A stretch of DNA of 64,000 nucleotides. Source: Streptococcus rubneri (GTDB lineage: Bacteria > Bacillota > Bacilli > Lactobacillales > Streptococcaceae). Under the pieces are notes generated by a model that had not been told where the DNA came from, searched no databases, and was given only the letters and a program-made list of their open reading frames with translations. Numbering within the stretch: position 1 is the first letter of the stretch; each line of letters begins with the position of its first letter. A program made the translations under genes and the position numbers. Below, in pieces: positions 44,746-52,794 of the stretch. The stretch lies in NCBI RefSeq assembly GCF_004785935.1, contig NZ_SRRP01000001.1, positions 124,001 to 188,000 on the forward strand. Direction: 5' to 3'.

Positions 44746-46086
44746 ATGAAGTATAGAATCAGTCAAGAAGTTAAAGAGTCTTATCTAAACTCTTTACGAA
44801 CTATTATTTCTTACCCTTCTGTATTAAATGAAGGAGAAAATGGAACACCGTTTGGACAAGCTATCCAAGATGTCCTTGAGAAAACGTTAGAGATTGCTCA
44901 AGAAATGGGCTTTCAAACCTATCTAGATCCTGAAGGATACTATGGATATGCAGAGATCGGTCAGGGGGATGAACTCCTGGCCGTTCTTTGTCACTTGGAT
45001 GTTGTTCCAGCCGGTGATTTAGAGGATTGGCAAACGCCACCTTTTGAAGCAACCTTGAAAGATGGATGCTTGATTGGTCGCGGTGTACAGGATGATAAAG
45101 GGCCATCCCTAGCTGCTCTTTATGCAGTTAAAAGCCTCCTAGATCAAGGAGAGGTATTTACCAAACGGGTTCGCTTTATTTTTGGTACAGACGAAGAAAC
45201 ACTCTGGCGCTGTATGAACCGCTATAATCAGATAGAAGAAAAAGCAGATCTTGGCTTTGCACCAGATTCGTCCTTCCCATTAACCTATGCTGAAAAAGGC
45301 CTGCTTCAAGTGAAGCTTCATGGACCAGGGTGGGAGGATCGTCCCTTACAAGCTGGGCATGCCCTCAATGTGGTTCCAGATAAGGCAACTTATAGTGGAC
45401 AACGCTTGGAGGAGCTTCTACCAGTCATTGAACAAAGTGGAGTAAACTATACAGAAGAGCTAGGAGCAGTAACAGTCCTAGGACTCTCAAAACACTCTAA
45501 AGATGCAGCAGAAGGAGTCAATGCGATTGTTGGCTTGGCAGAAAGCCTTTCATTGATCCAGCCCCATCCAGCCCTTCTTTTTATAGCTGATGCTGTTGGA
45601 GAAGATGCAACAGGGGGAGCTCTTTTTGGCGAGATCAAAGATGAGCCAAGTGGCACCTTGTCCTTTAATATTGCAACCCTTTCTATTGATGAAGAGCGTT
45701 CTGAAATTGGGATAGATATACGGATTCCAGTCTTAGCAGATAAGGATGCTTTGGTTGAGCGGTTGATAGAGCTAGCTTCTAGCTATCAACTTGGATATGA
45801 AGAATTTGATTACCTAGCTCCTCTTTATGTTCCACTAGATAGTCCTTTAGTTAGTACTTTGATGGCGGTCTATCAAGAAGAAACAGGTGATCTCACTCCA
45901 GCCATGTCTTCAGGTGGAGCCACCTTTGCTCGGACGATGGAAAACTGTGTAGCCTACGGGGCTCTTTTCCCTGGTGCCCTCCAGACAGAACATCAGGCTA
46001 ATGAACGGACTAAGCTTGAGGATTTGTATGATGCAATGGAAATTTATGCTGAGACCATTCGCCGGATGGCGACCAAGAATGATTAA
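44746..46086 (+). CDS. arcT: M20-family metallopeptidase in the arc operon
   Basis: 446-residue dipeptidase-like protein (PepV/M20 type), called arcT in streptococcal arc operons. Zinc site residues are visible in LAVLCHLDVVPAGDLEDW (His, Asp near residue 85), GRGVQDDKGPSLAAL (Asp), FGTDEETLWRCM (Glu-Glu) and the C-terminal HQANER (His). It may release arginine from peptides for the pathway; this is inference. The ribosome site is poor (AGGTG). The name arcT has also been used for a transaminase-type gene, but this protein is a peptidase by sequence. Confidence 0.85.
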   Translation: MKYRISQEVKESYLNSLRTIISYPSVLNEGENGTPFGQAIQDVLEKTLEIAQEMGFQTYLDPEGYYGYAEIGQGDELLAVLCHLDVVPAGDLEDWQTPPFEATLKDGCLIGRGVQDDKGPSLAALYAVKSLLDQGEVFTKRVRFIFGTDEETLWRCMNRYNQIEEKADLGFAPDSSFPLTYAEKGLLQVKLHGPGWEDRPLQAGHALNVVPDKATYSGQRLEELLPVIEQSGVNYTEELGAVTVLGLSKHSKDAAEGVNAIVGLAESLSLIQPHPALLFIADAVGEDATGGALFGEIKDEPSGTLSFNIATLSIDEERSEIGIDIRIPVLADKDALVERLIELASSYQLGYEEFDYLAPLYVPLDSPLVSTLMAVYQEETGDLTPAMSSGGATFARTMENCVAYGALFPGALQTEHQANERTKLEDLYDAMEIYAETIRRMATKND

Positions 46087-46140
46087 GATAGATGAAGCCA
46101 ACTAATCTAGCTTCTCTTACAAATTTTATCAGCAAAATAA

Positions 46141-46190
46141 TAAAAACGTTAGATGTCGAATCAATGAATCAACATCTAACGTTATTTTAT
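46141..46190. terminator. Bidirectional terminator between arcT and argR
   Basis: AACGTTAGATGT pairs with ACATCTAACGTT, loop of 15 bases, with A-run to the left and T-run to the right. Confidence 0.88.
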
Positions 46191-46657
46191 TTACTAAAGA
46201 AGAAGGGAGGTGTGTATTCTTTTAATTTTTCAAAACAATCCAAGGCACCTTGGTTGTCTTCACAAATAATGAGGCAAACATCATCTCCGCAGACTGTTGC
46301 GACGATTTGAGGAAGCTCCAAGGCATCTAGGATCGCTCCAAAGGATTGAGCTAGACCTGGCATAGTTTTGACAATGACTTGATGCTGGACTGGACGCAAC
46401 ATGAGCAAGGCATCCTCCATGTAGAATCGCAGGCGTTTTTCCCAACGGGAAGGGGCAATGCTGTTGATGGCATAATAGGAAGTATCGCCTTCATTAATCT
46501 TAACCAGATTCAAGGATTTGACATCTCTAGACAGGGTCGATTGGGTAACGACGATGCCATTGGCCTCAAGGCTCTCTTGGAGTTCTTGCTGGGTACGAAT
46601 TTTCTTTTCTGAGATGATGGACCGGATGAGGCGATGGCGGCTTTCGATTTTATTCAT
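46187..46657 (-). CDS. argR: ArgR-family arginine regulator of the arc cluster (ArcR)
   Basis: 156-residue arginine-sensing regulator: winged-helix N-terminus ([24 protein letters not shown] and [18 protein letters not shown]) and an oligomerisation/arginine-binding C-domain with [14 protein letters not shown] and [13 protein letters not shown] (GDD effector site). In S. gordonii the ArgR-type ArcR activates arc genes with arginine. ATG 46657 follows AAGGAGG; the open frame extends into queA without a ribosome site. It lies 13 bp after queA on the minus strand and is probably co-transcribed with it. Confidence 0.9.
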   Translation of the reverse strand: MNKIESRHRLIRSIISEKKIRTQQELQESLEANGIVVTQSTLSRDVKSLNLVKINEGDTSYYAINSIAPSRWEKRLRFYMEDALLMLRPVQHQVIVKTMPGLAQSFGAILDALELPQIVATVCGDDVCLIICEDNQGALDCFEKLKEYTPPFFFSK

Positions 46658-46670
46658 AGGGTGAACCTCC

Positions 46671-47699
46671 TTACTTGATAAACATAGCATCTCCAAAACT
46701 GAAGAAGCGGTAGCGTTCATCGATAGCATGCTGGTAGGCTTGCAATGTCAACTCACGCCCAGCAAATGCAGAAACCAGCATAACCAGGGTTGATTTCGGT
46801 AAGTGAAAATTGGTCGAAAAAGCATCGACGACCTGCCATTGGTAACCAGGCTTGATAAAGATGTTTGTCCAGCCAGAGTCTGCCTGAATATCTCCTTCAA
46901 ATTTGTTACCGATGGTTTCTAGGGTACGAATAGAGGTAGTCCCTACAGCGACAATTCGGTGCCCCTTAGCTTTTACTTCACGCAGTGTTTGGGCTGCTTC
47001 TTCTGAGAGTTGATAGAATTCAGAATGCATCTCATGCTGGTCTAGATTATCCACCGACACAGGACGGAAAGTACCAAGACCAACGTGGAGGGTTAAATAA
47101 ACTAATTTTACCCCTTTTTCTTTAATTTTTTGGAGGAGTTCAGCTGTGAAGTGGAGTCCAGCAGTTGGGGCAGCGGCAGATCCATTCTCCTTGGCATAAA
47201 CCGTTTGGTAGCGTTCCTTGTCCTCTAGTTTTTCATGGATATAAGGGGGGAGAGGCATTTCCCCGAGGCTTTCTAAAACTTCAAGGAAAATCCCTTGATA
47301 GGAAAACTCAACGATACAGCCACCGTGTTCGAGTTTCTTGATGAGAGTTGCCTCTAAGCGTCCATCTCCAAAACTAACGACAGAGCCCTCTTTGAGACGT
47401 TTGGCAGGCTTGGCAAGAACTTCCCACTGGTCTCCTTGAATATTCTTTAAAAGCAAGAGTTCAACATGGCCCCCAGTTTCAGGCTTCACTCCATGTAGTC
47501 GAGCAGGCAGAACTCGGGTGTTGTTCATAACTAAGGCATCTCCAGGCTCTAATTCGTCGATAATCGCATCAAAATGCTCATCCACCATTTCTCCAGTTTT
47601 ATGGTTTAGGATGAGGAGTTTGGAAGCATCGCGTTTTTCTAAAGGTGTCTGCGCTATTAGTTCTTCTGGCAGGTAAAAATCAAAGTCCTGAGTGTTCAT
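46671..47699 (-). CDS. queA: S-adenosylmethionine:tRNA ribosyltransferase-isomerase
   Basis: 342-residue enzyme that makes epoxyqueuosine at the wobble base of GUN-anticodon tRNAs. Landmarks: N-terminal [53 protein letters not shown] and the late [25 protein letters not shown] precedes the ATG. It is adjacent to arc genes in several streptococci, without an obvious functional link. Confidence 0.97.
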   Translation of the reverse strand: MNTQDFDFYLPEELIAQTPLEKRDASKLLILNHKTGEMVDEHFDAIIDELEPGDALVMNNTRVLPARLHGVKPETGGHVELLLLKNIQGDQWEVLAKPAKRLKEGSVVSFGDGRLEATLIKKLEHGGCIVEFSYQGIFLEVLESLGEMPLPPYIHEKLEDKERYQTVYAKENGSAAAPTAGLHFTAELLQKIKEKGVKLVYLTLHVGLGTFRPVSVDNLDQHEMHSEFYQLSEEAAQTLREVKAKGHRIVAVGTTSIRTLETIGNKFEGDIQADSGWTNIFIKPGYQWQVVDAFSTNFHLPKSTLVMLVSAFAGRELTLQAYQHAIDERYRFFSFGDAMFIK

Positions 47700-47761
47700 C
47701 TAGTCTCCTTACTTTCTGTTCTTCTAATTCTTTTCTTTCATTGGGGATCATTGACCTTCAT

Positions 47762-47789
47762 CATTATATCATGAAACAGTGCGGAAACA
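47762..47789 (-). promoter_or_regulatory. Promoter of queA-argR
   Basis: On the minus strand: TTGTTT (47789-47784), 16-bp spacer, TATAAT (47767-47762) with extended TGA. Confidence 0.65.
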
Positions 47790-47859
47790 AAGAAAATGAA
47801 GTCCTTGATAGACCATGCCTCTTTTTTGGAAATACCTCCTTTACTAAAAAAGAAAGCAC

Positions 47860-47888
47860 TTGACAAAAATTGGTCTATACCATATAAT
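47860..47888 (+). promoter_or_regulatory. nagB promoter with NagR-type operator
   Basis: Perfect TTGACA (47860-47865), 17-bp spacer, perfect TATAAT (47883-47888). The spacer contains TGGTCTATACCA (47871-47882), a near-palindrome matching the dre/NagR operator family (TGGTCTAGACCA-like). A bound GntR-type NagR would block RNA polymerase until amino-sugar phosphate appears. Confidence 0.8.
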
Positions 47889-47917
47889 GAATTTAAGAAA
47901 GAAGTGGAGGTCTTATG

Positions 47918-48619
47918 ATGAAAGTTATTGAAGTTGCGAATCAGCTTGAAGGAGGACAAGTTGCTTTTGATCTTTTAAAAGAAAAGTTAGAAAATGGAGC
48001 AAAAACTCTAGGACTTGCGACAGGTAGCAGCCCTCTGGAATTCTATCACCGAATGACAGAGAGTGACTTGGATTTTTCAAATTTGGTGAGTGTTAATCTG
48101 GATGAGTACGTTGGATTGACAGGAGAAGATCCTCAATCATACCGTTACTTTATGCAAGAAAATTTATTTAATAAAAAACCTTTTAAAATAAGTTATCTGC
48201 CAAAGGGAAATGAAGATACTGCAGAAGAAGAAACAGCTCATTACAATGACATTTTGGCCCAAAACCCAGTAGATTTGCAAATTCTAGGAATTGGTCGCAA
48301 CGGGCATATTGGTTTTAACGAACCTGGAACCCCGTTTGACAGCCAAACGCATTTGGTCCATTTGGATCAATCAACCATTGAAGCCAACTCTCGCTTCTTT
48401 GAAAAAATTGAAGATGTGCCAACTCAAGCCATTTCAATGGGGATTGCCAATATCCTAGCAGCTAAATCAATCATTCTCTTTGCCTATGGGCAATCAAAAG
48501 CTGAAGCCATTGCTGGTATGATCAAGGGACCAAAAACAGAAAGTTTACCAGCAAGTGCCCTGCAAGATCACCCAGATGTAGTGATCATTGCTGACAAAGA
48601 AGCCCTTAGTCTTCTATAA
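47918..48619 (+). CDS. nagB: Glucosamine-6-phosphate deaminase
   Basis: Converts glucosamine-6-phosphate to fructose-6-phosphate and ammonia in amino-sugar breakdown. 233 residues, the short Gram-positive form. Conserved: [13 protein letters not shown] (phosphate loop), VNLDEYVGL (catalytic Asp), [20 protein letters not shown] (His/Glu pair). ATG 47918 lies seven bases after GGAGG; ATG 47915 is also possible. Its terminator is split by the insertion sequence. Confidence 0.96.
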   Translation: MKVIEVANQLEGGQVAFDLLKEKLENGAKTLGLATGSSPLEFYHRMTESDLDFSNLVSVNLDEYVGLTGEDPQSYRYFMQENLFNKKPFKISYLPKGNEDTAEEETAHYNDILAQNPVDLQILGIGRNGHIGFNEPGTPFDSQTHLVHLDQSTIEANSRFFEKIEDVPTQAISMGIANILAAKSIILFAYGQSKAEAIAGMIKGPKTESLPASALQDHPDVVIIADKEALSLL

Positions 48620-48634
48620 GCTTACCCTTTATGG

Positions 48635-48652
48635 AACCTATGCTGATTTTAC
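48635..48652 (+). terminator. Left half of the nagB terminator, split by the IS
   Basis: AACCTAT-G-CTG (48635-48645) originally paired with CAG-G-ATAGGTT (50078-50088), followed by a T-run (50089-50093). The 8-bp target GATTTTAC lies in the loop region, so the 1.4 kb element now separates the two arms. Confidence 0.75.
48645..48652. repeat. Target site duplication, left copy
   Basis: GATTTTAC directly before the left inverted repeat, identical to 50067-50074. Confidence 0.92.
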
Positions 48653-48686
48653 GGCTCTTTGTCAACTGTAGTGGGTTGATGAAAAG

Positions 48687-49943
48687 TTACAACCTGGAGA
48701 GGACCAAATTGGTTCTCTCCTTTTTGATGTTCAAAGCAATTAGAATTCTAGTTTTAAAGTTGTCAAAGTTCCGGAAGCCAAAAGCATTTCGCTTGATGAC
48801 TTTGATGAGGTTATTTGTGGCCTCAAGTTTTGCGTTTGAGTAGGGAAGTTCCAGTGCATTCATGATCTTGTCCTTATCTTTCAAAAAGGTCTTAAATACA
48901 GTTTGAAAAATAGGATTTACAGAAGAAATTGTTTCTTCAATAAGACTAAAGAAATGGTCCGTCTGTTTCTCTTGAAAATGAAAGAGTAGGAGTTGATAGA
49001 GATCATAGTGCTGTCTAAGTTCTTGAGAGTATGAAAGCAACTTTTCTAGAACCTCTTTATTGGCCAAGTGTGACCGAAAAATTGGTCGATAAAATCGTTT
49101 ATCACTGAGTTTACGGCTATCCTGTTGAATGAGTTTCCAGTAACGTTTCAGTGCTTTATATTCGTGTGATCTTCGATCAAACTGATTCATAATTTGGATG
49201 CGTATGCGATTCATTGCTCGACTGAGATGCTGGACAATGTGAAAGCGATCAAGAACGATTTTAGCATTTGGAAAAAGTTTTCTGGCAATATCGTAGTAGG
49301 GACTAAACATGTCCATAGTAATGACTTTCACGCAACTTCTCACTTGTTTAGAATAACGAAGGAAATGATTGCGAATAGTTGCTTGAGTCCGTCCATCTAG
49401 GATAGCCACGATCTTTCTTGTATCGTAGTCCTGTGCAATAAAGCTCATCTTACCTTTCTTGAAGCCGTACTCATCCCAGTTCATATGTTCTGGAAGGTAG
49501 TTAAGGTTAGTCTTAAATTTAAATTTATGTAACTGACGAATAACTGTTGAAGTAGAGACGGATAAACTTTCGGCTATGCTAGTCATAGGGACTTTCTCAA
49601 TCAATTTTTGAGTGATTTTCTGTTTGACGATGGTTGCGATCTGGTGATTCTTCTTGACTAAGGAGGTTTCTGAAACTGCCATTTTCCCGCAGACTTTACA
49701 ACGAAAACGTCGTTTTCTCAATCGAATGAGAGTCTTGTAGCCCGCACACTCTAGATAGGGAATTTTGGATTCTTTTTGGAAGTCATATTTAGCCATTTGT
49801 CCATGACAGCTGTGACACTTAGGTGTAGGGTAATCTAGCTTAGCGATGATTTCTTTATGTGTTCCAGAATCCAGATAATCCAAGATTATGATGTTCTTGT
49901 CTTTAATTCCGAGTATGTTTGTGATAAAATTTAATTGTTCCAT
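48687..49943 (-). CDS. ISL3-family transposase
   Basis: 418-residue DDE transposase. N-terminal zinc-finger region has CHSCHG (about residue 45) and CKVCGK (about 85), then a helix-turn-helix (MTSIAESLSVSTSTVIRQLHKF). The catalytic core shows VITMDMFSPYYDIA (first Asp), IVLDRFHIVQHL (second Asp) and SNAKLEATNNLIKVIKRNAFGFRNF (Glu). I start at MEQLNF (49943), the usual N-terminus; the frame extends 12 codons upstream. The ribosome site AGAAAG is weak, typical for low transposase expression. It is antisense to nagB and dacA. Confidence 0.92.
   Translation of the reverse strand: MEQLNFITNILGIKDKNIIILDYLDSGTHKEIIAKLDYPTPKCHSCHGQMAKYDFQKESKIPYLECAGYKTLIRLRKRRFRCKVCGKMAVSETSLVKKNHQIATIVKQKITQKLIEKVPMTSIAESLSVSTSTVIRQLHKFKFKTNLNYLPEHMNWDEYGFKKGKMSFIAQDYDTRKIVAILDGRTQATIRNHFLRYSKQVRSCVKVITMDMFSPYYDIARKLFPNAKIVLDRFHIVQHLSRAMNRIRIQIMNQFDRRSHEYKALKRYWKLIQQDSRKLSDKRFYRPIFRSHLANKEVLEKLLSYSQELRQHYDLYQLLLFHFQEKQTDHFFSLIEETISSVNPIFQTVFKTFLKDKDKIMNALELPYSNAKLEATNNLIKVIKRNAFGFRNFDNFKTRILIALNIKKERTNLVLSRL
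48695..48725 (+). terminator. Plus-strand terminator inside the IS left end
   Basis: GGAGAGGACCAA pairs with TTGGTTCTCTCC around one base, followed by TTTTT. It reads into the IS from nagB and would protect the transposase from antisense read-through; it also gives nagB a substitute terminator. Confidence 0.7.
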
Positions 49944-50066
49944 AAGATTCTTTCTAATGATGGTTTGGTCACTTTTCATTATAGGTCTTATGGGGCTTTT
50001 TTTCTACAACAAAATAGACTCCATAATTCCTATGGTGGTTTTACCCACTACAGAAATTATAGAGCC

Positions 50067-50074
50067 GATTTTAC
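50067..50074. repeat. Target site duplication, right copy
   Basis: GATTTTAC directly after the right inverted repeat, identical to 48645-48652. Confidence 0.92.
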
Positions 50075-50106
50075 TACCAGGATAGGTTTTTTTATGGCTG
50101 AATTTA

Positions 50107-50115
50107 TGGTACAAT
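50107..50115 (+). promoter_or_regulatory. Extended -10 promoter of dacA
   Basis: TGG-TACAAT (TACAAT 50110-50115). The -35 region falls on the T-run of the former nagB terminator at about 50087-50094, some 20 bp from the right IS end. Confidence 0.5.
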
Positions 50116-50150
50116 AGAGAATAAAGTTCTTTATATGAGGAAGATAGATT

Positions 50151-51479
50151 GTGAAGAAGAAATTATTAGTTTTAGGGATGGTTTTGCTGACCTTGCTCCA
50201 ACCCCTTGCGATCGCAGCGGATGAGTTGGTTGACTTAACCAAAAAGATGTACCCCAATGACAATGTTCAGGCTTACAACCGCCCTAAATCTTCATTGGTG
50301 ATTGATGCTAATACGGGAGATGTCTTGTGGAAGGACAATATCGATGAAGTGCGGGATCCGGCAAGCATGAGTAAGCTGATGACCCTTTATCTCTTGTTTG
50401 AATCCATGAAGCAAGGAAAGGTCAGTAAGGATGCTGTCGTCACAGCAACTGCTTCAGATCAAGCAATTTCGAAGATCTATGAAATTTCCAATAATAATAT
50501 TGTTGCGGGTGTGGATTATACGGTTCCGGAATTGATCACTATGACCGTCGTTCCTTCATCCAATGTAGCGACCATTATGCTGGCCAATCTCATGTCCAAC
50601 AATAATCCAGATGCCTTTATTGATCGCATGAATGAAAAGGCTAAAGAATTAGGAATGACCAATACAACTTGGAACAATCCAAGCGGAGCAGCTATTTCAA
50701 CCTTCCAAGGTCTCTACAATAGTTATAACTACCCAAATGAGATGGCCAACCAAACGACGGCGCGTGATTTGGCTATCCTGGTCTATCATTTCATCAAGGA
50801 ATATCCTGATATTTTGAATTATACCAACCAAGCAAAAGTAACGGTTAAAGAGGGAACTCCTTATGAGGAAACCTTTGATACCTATAACTATTCCTTGCCT
50901 GGTGCTAAATATGCCCTCAAGGGAGTTGATGGTCTGAAAACAGGATCTAGCCCTCGAGGAGCCTTCAATTACATTGCGACGATTAAGCGTGGCAATCAAC
51001 GCCTGATCTCTGTTGTGATGGGGGTCGGAGATTGGTCAGACCAACAAGGGGAGTACTATCGTCATCCTTTTGGGAATGCCTTAATTGAAAAAGCGTTCTC
51101 AGACTATAGGTATAAGAAACTCTTGGATAAAGGGGTTCAGACCATTGATGGGAAGACCTATACCTTATCGGAACCTTTCTATGCGACGGTTAAGAAGGGA
51201 GAAGAATCTCCGAAACTTGTCGTCAAGGATGGCAAATTAGTGGCTGAGAATGAGATGGTGACCTTGTCTTCCAAGATTTCTGATGAGCTACCAGTAACAG
51301 AAGGAGCTGTGAGCCAAGAAGAAGGGGCAGCGGTTCCTCAGACAAAGAAGAAGTTTTCTCTTCCTCTTGACCGGTTGGTTATTTTAATTCCGGTTGGAAT
51401 TATTGGAGTAATCCTCTATCTAGAAAAAGAAAAACGAAAAAAATGGGTAGAGGATGCTCAAAAACGCTATAAGAAATAA
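50151..51479 (+). CDS. dacA: D-alanyl-D-alanine carboxypeptidase, first copy (PBP3/DacA)
   Basis: Removes the terminal D-Ala from peptidoglycan pentapeptides, controlling cross-linking. 442 residues. Signal peptide (KKKLLVLGMVLLTLLQPLAIAAD), peptidase domain with PASMSKLM (SxxK), VPSSNVAT (SxN, N138) and DGLKTGSS (KTG), then a beta-rich C-domain and a C-terminal membrane anchor (LVILIPVGIIGVILYL plus basic tail). All three active-site motifs are intact. GTG start at 50151 after GAGGAAG. One of two paralogues separated by an MFS gene. Confidence 0.93.
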   Translation: MKKKLLVLGMVLLTLLQPLAIAADELVDLTKKMYPNDNVQAYNRPKSSLVIDANTGDVLWKDNIDEVRDPASMSKLMTLYLLFESMKQGKVSKDAVVTATASDQAISKIYEISNNNIVAGVDYTVPELITMTVVPSSNVATIMLANLMSNNNPDAFIDRMNEKAKELGMTNTTWNNPSGAAISTFQGLYNSYNYPNEMANQTTARDLAILVYHFIKEYPDILNYTNQAKVTVKEGTPYEETFDTYNYSLPGAKYALKGVDGLKTGSSPRGAFNYIATIKRGNQRLISVVMGVGDWSDQQGEYYRHPFGNALIEKAFSDYRYKKLLDKGVQTIDGKTYTLSEPFYATVKKGEESPKLVVKDGKLVAENEMVTLSSKISDELPVTEGAVSQEEGAAVPQTKKKFSLPLDRLVILIPVGIIGVILYLEKEKRKKWVEDAQKRYKK

Positions 51480-51550
51480 GTCTACAAAACTCAGCTGTTT
51501 ATCAGTTGGGTTTTGTCATTATTTTAGATTCCATTAAAGAAAGGAGTATT

Positions 51551-52714
51551 ATGAAATCATTCCGTAATTCCTATCCCGCCTATCTACTTTTATATTGTTT
51601 TTATTTTATGTCGACAGCCCTCTTTACAACACTGATTTCAGTCTATCTTTTGGGGAAAGACTATTCAGCGAGTCAGGTATCAACCGTGGTTTCGATCGCC
51701 TTTTTCTTGTCGATGATGACGCAACCCTTATTTGGTTATGTCAATGAACGCTTTGGAATTATCAAGATGACGATTCTCAGTTTGGGACTTCTCCTTCTAG
51801 GTGTCTGTGGCTTCATTTGGGCCCCGAACCTCTTGTGGCTGACTATTTTTTATGGTTTGGTCTTGATCTGCTTGAACGGGACAGCTCCTATGATGGAAAT
51901 CCTAGCGACTCAAAGTCCATATGCCTTTGGGAAGATTCGAGTCTGGGGGACCTTAGGCTATGCAGCAGGGGTACAATTGGCTGGTTGGGTTTATGACAAG
52001 TTCAGTCCTCAGGCAGTCTATTATACCGTTCTCCTAACAATAGCCTTTAGTCTTTTTAGTCTAGGAGCAATTCGCTTGCAAGGGAGCACGCAGACAGAAA
52101 GAGAGAAAGTTTCCCTTGCTCCCCTGATTCACAATGGACCTTATCTATTCTTCCTAGTCCTCATGGGGCTTGCATCAGGAGTGGGTTACATCGGTCATAC
52201 CTACATTCCATCCCTTTTAATGGATAGTGGGCTCCCTGTCCAAGTAGCCTCCACAGTCGTAGCCCTATCTGTAGTTGTAGAAGCTCCCTTGATTTTTTTC
52301 TCCGATCGGTTTATGGATCACTGGCCTTTAAGGATCCTTATCCTCCTCCCACTTGGTCTTCTTCTTACCCAGTACTTGGTTTATGCTCTACCAAGTCCTA
52401 TCTTCCTAAAGGTCCTGCTAACCCTTTTGTCAAAACATACAACTGGCATGGTTTTAGTCATGGTTTCCTTGCGATTTATCTCGCAACAGGTAGATGCCAA
52501 AGATTTGGTCTTAGCTATGGCTCTTTTCCAAGGAGTTCGCTACCTAGGAACCATTCTATTGCAACCTCTTGCTGCTCTTTTTGTTGAAAGAGGAGGCTAT
52601 GCCTTGATGAGTTGCTTCTTGGTCGCGATTATGGCCCTTGTCTTTCTATTAAGCTTTTTCCTAAAGATGCCAAGCGGGAAGTCTCGTAGTTTATTTGGAG
52701 ATAAGAAGGCCTAA
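51551..52714 (+). CDS. MFS transporter
   Basis: 387-residue membrane protein with about twelve hydrophobic segments; a major facilitator with the conserved loop FGYVNERFGIIK (D/N-R-x-G type) after helix 2 and the SPYAFGKIRVWGTLGYAAG region seen in the nucleoside/phenylpropionate-transporter-like subgroup. Substrate unknown. I start at ATG 51551 (MKSFRNSYPAY) after AAAGGAG; the open frame extends 15 codons upstream. It lies between two carboxypeptidase paralogues, which may hint at a cell-wall-related substrate, but this is speculation. Confidence 0.85.
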   Translation: MKSFRNSYPAYLLLYCFYFMSTALFTTLISVYLLGKDYSASQVSTVVSIAFFLSMMTQPLFGYVNERFGIIKMTILSLGLLLLGVCGFIWAPNLLWLTIFYGLVLICLNGTAPMMEILATQSPYAFGKIRVWGTLGYAAGVQLAGWVYDKFSPQAVYYTVLLTIAFSLFSLGAIRLQGSTQTEREKVSLAPLIHNGPYLFFLVLMGLASGVGYIGHTYIPSLLMDSGLPVQVASTVVALSVVVEAPLIFFSDRFMDHWPLRILILLPLGLLLTQYLVYALPSPIFLKVLLTLLSKHTTGMVLVMVSLRFISQQVDAKDLVLAMALFQGVRYLGTILLQPLAALFVERGGYALMSCFLVAIMALVFLLSFFLKMPSGKSRSLFGDKKA

Positions 52715-52752
52715 AAAGCTAAGCAGAAGCTATTCCTCAAGGCTAGGACTTA

Positions 52753-52761
52753 TGCTATAAT
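52753..52761 (+). promoter_or_regulatory. Extended -10 promoter of the second carboxypeptidase gene
   Basis: TGC-TATAAT (TATAAT 52756-52761), 34 bp before the ATG. Confidence 0.55.
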
Positions 52762-52794
52762 GGAGGACGATGATGATGAAAGAAAAGAGATGGA

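Larger units (their letters stand above)
48653..50066 (-). mobile_element. Intact ISL3-family insertion sequence, 1414 bp
   Basis: Both ends begin GGCTCT, seven bases, then CTGTAGTGGGT (left 48653-48676, right read on the minus strand from 50066), giving inverted repeats of about 24 bp with a variable middle. An identical 8-bp duplication flanks it, the size expected for ISL3 elements. It carries a single complete transposase gene on the minus strand. Perfect flanks and an intact gene indicate a fairly recent insertion. It resembles streptococcal IS1167/IS1193-like elements; I cannot name the exact type. Confidence 0.93.
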
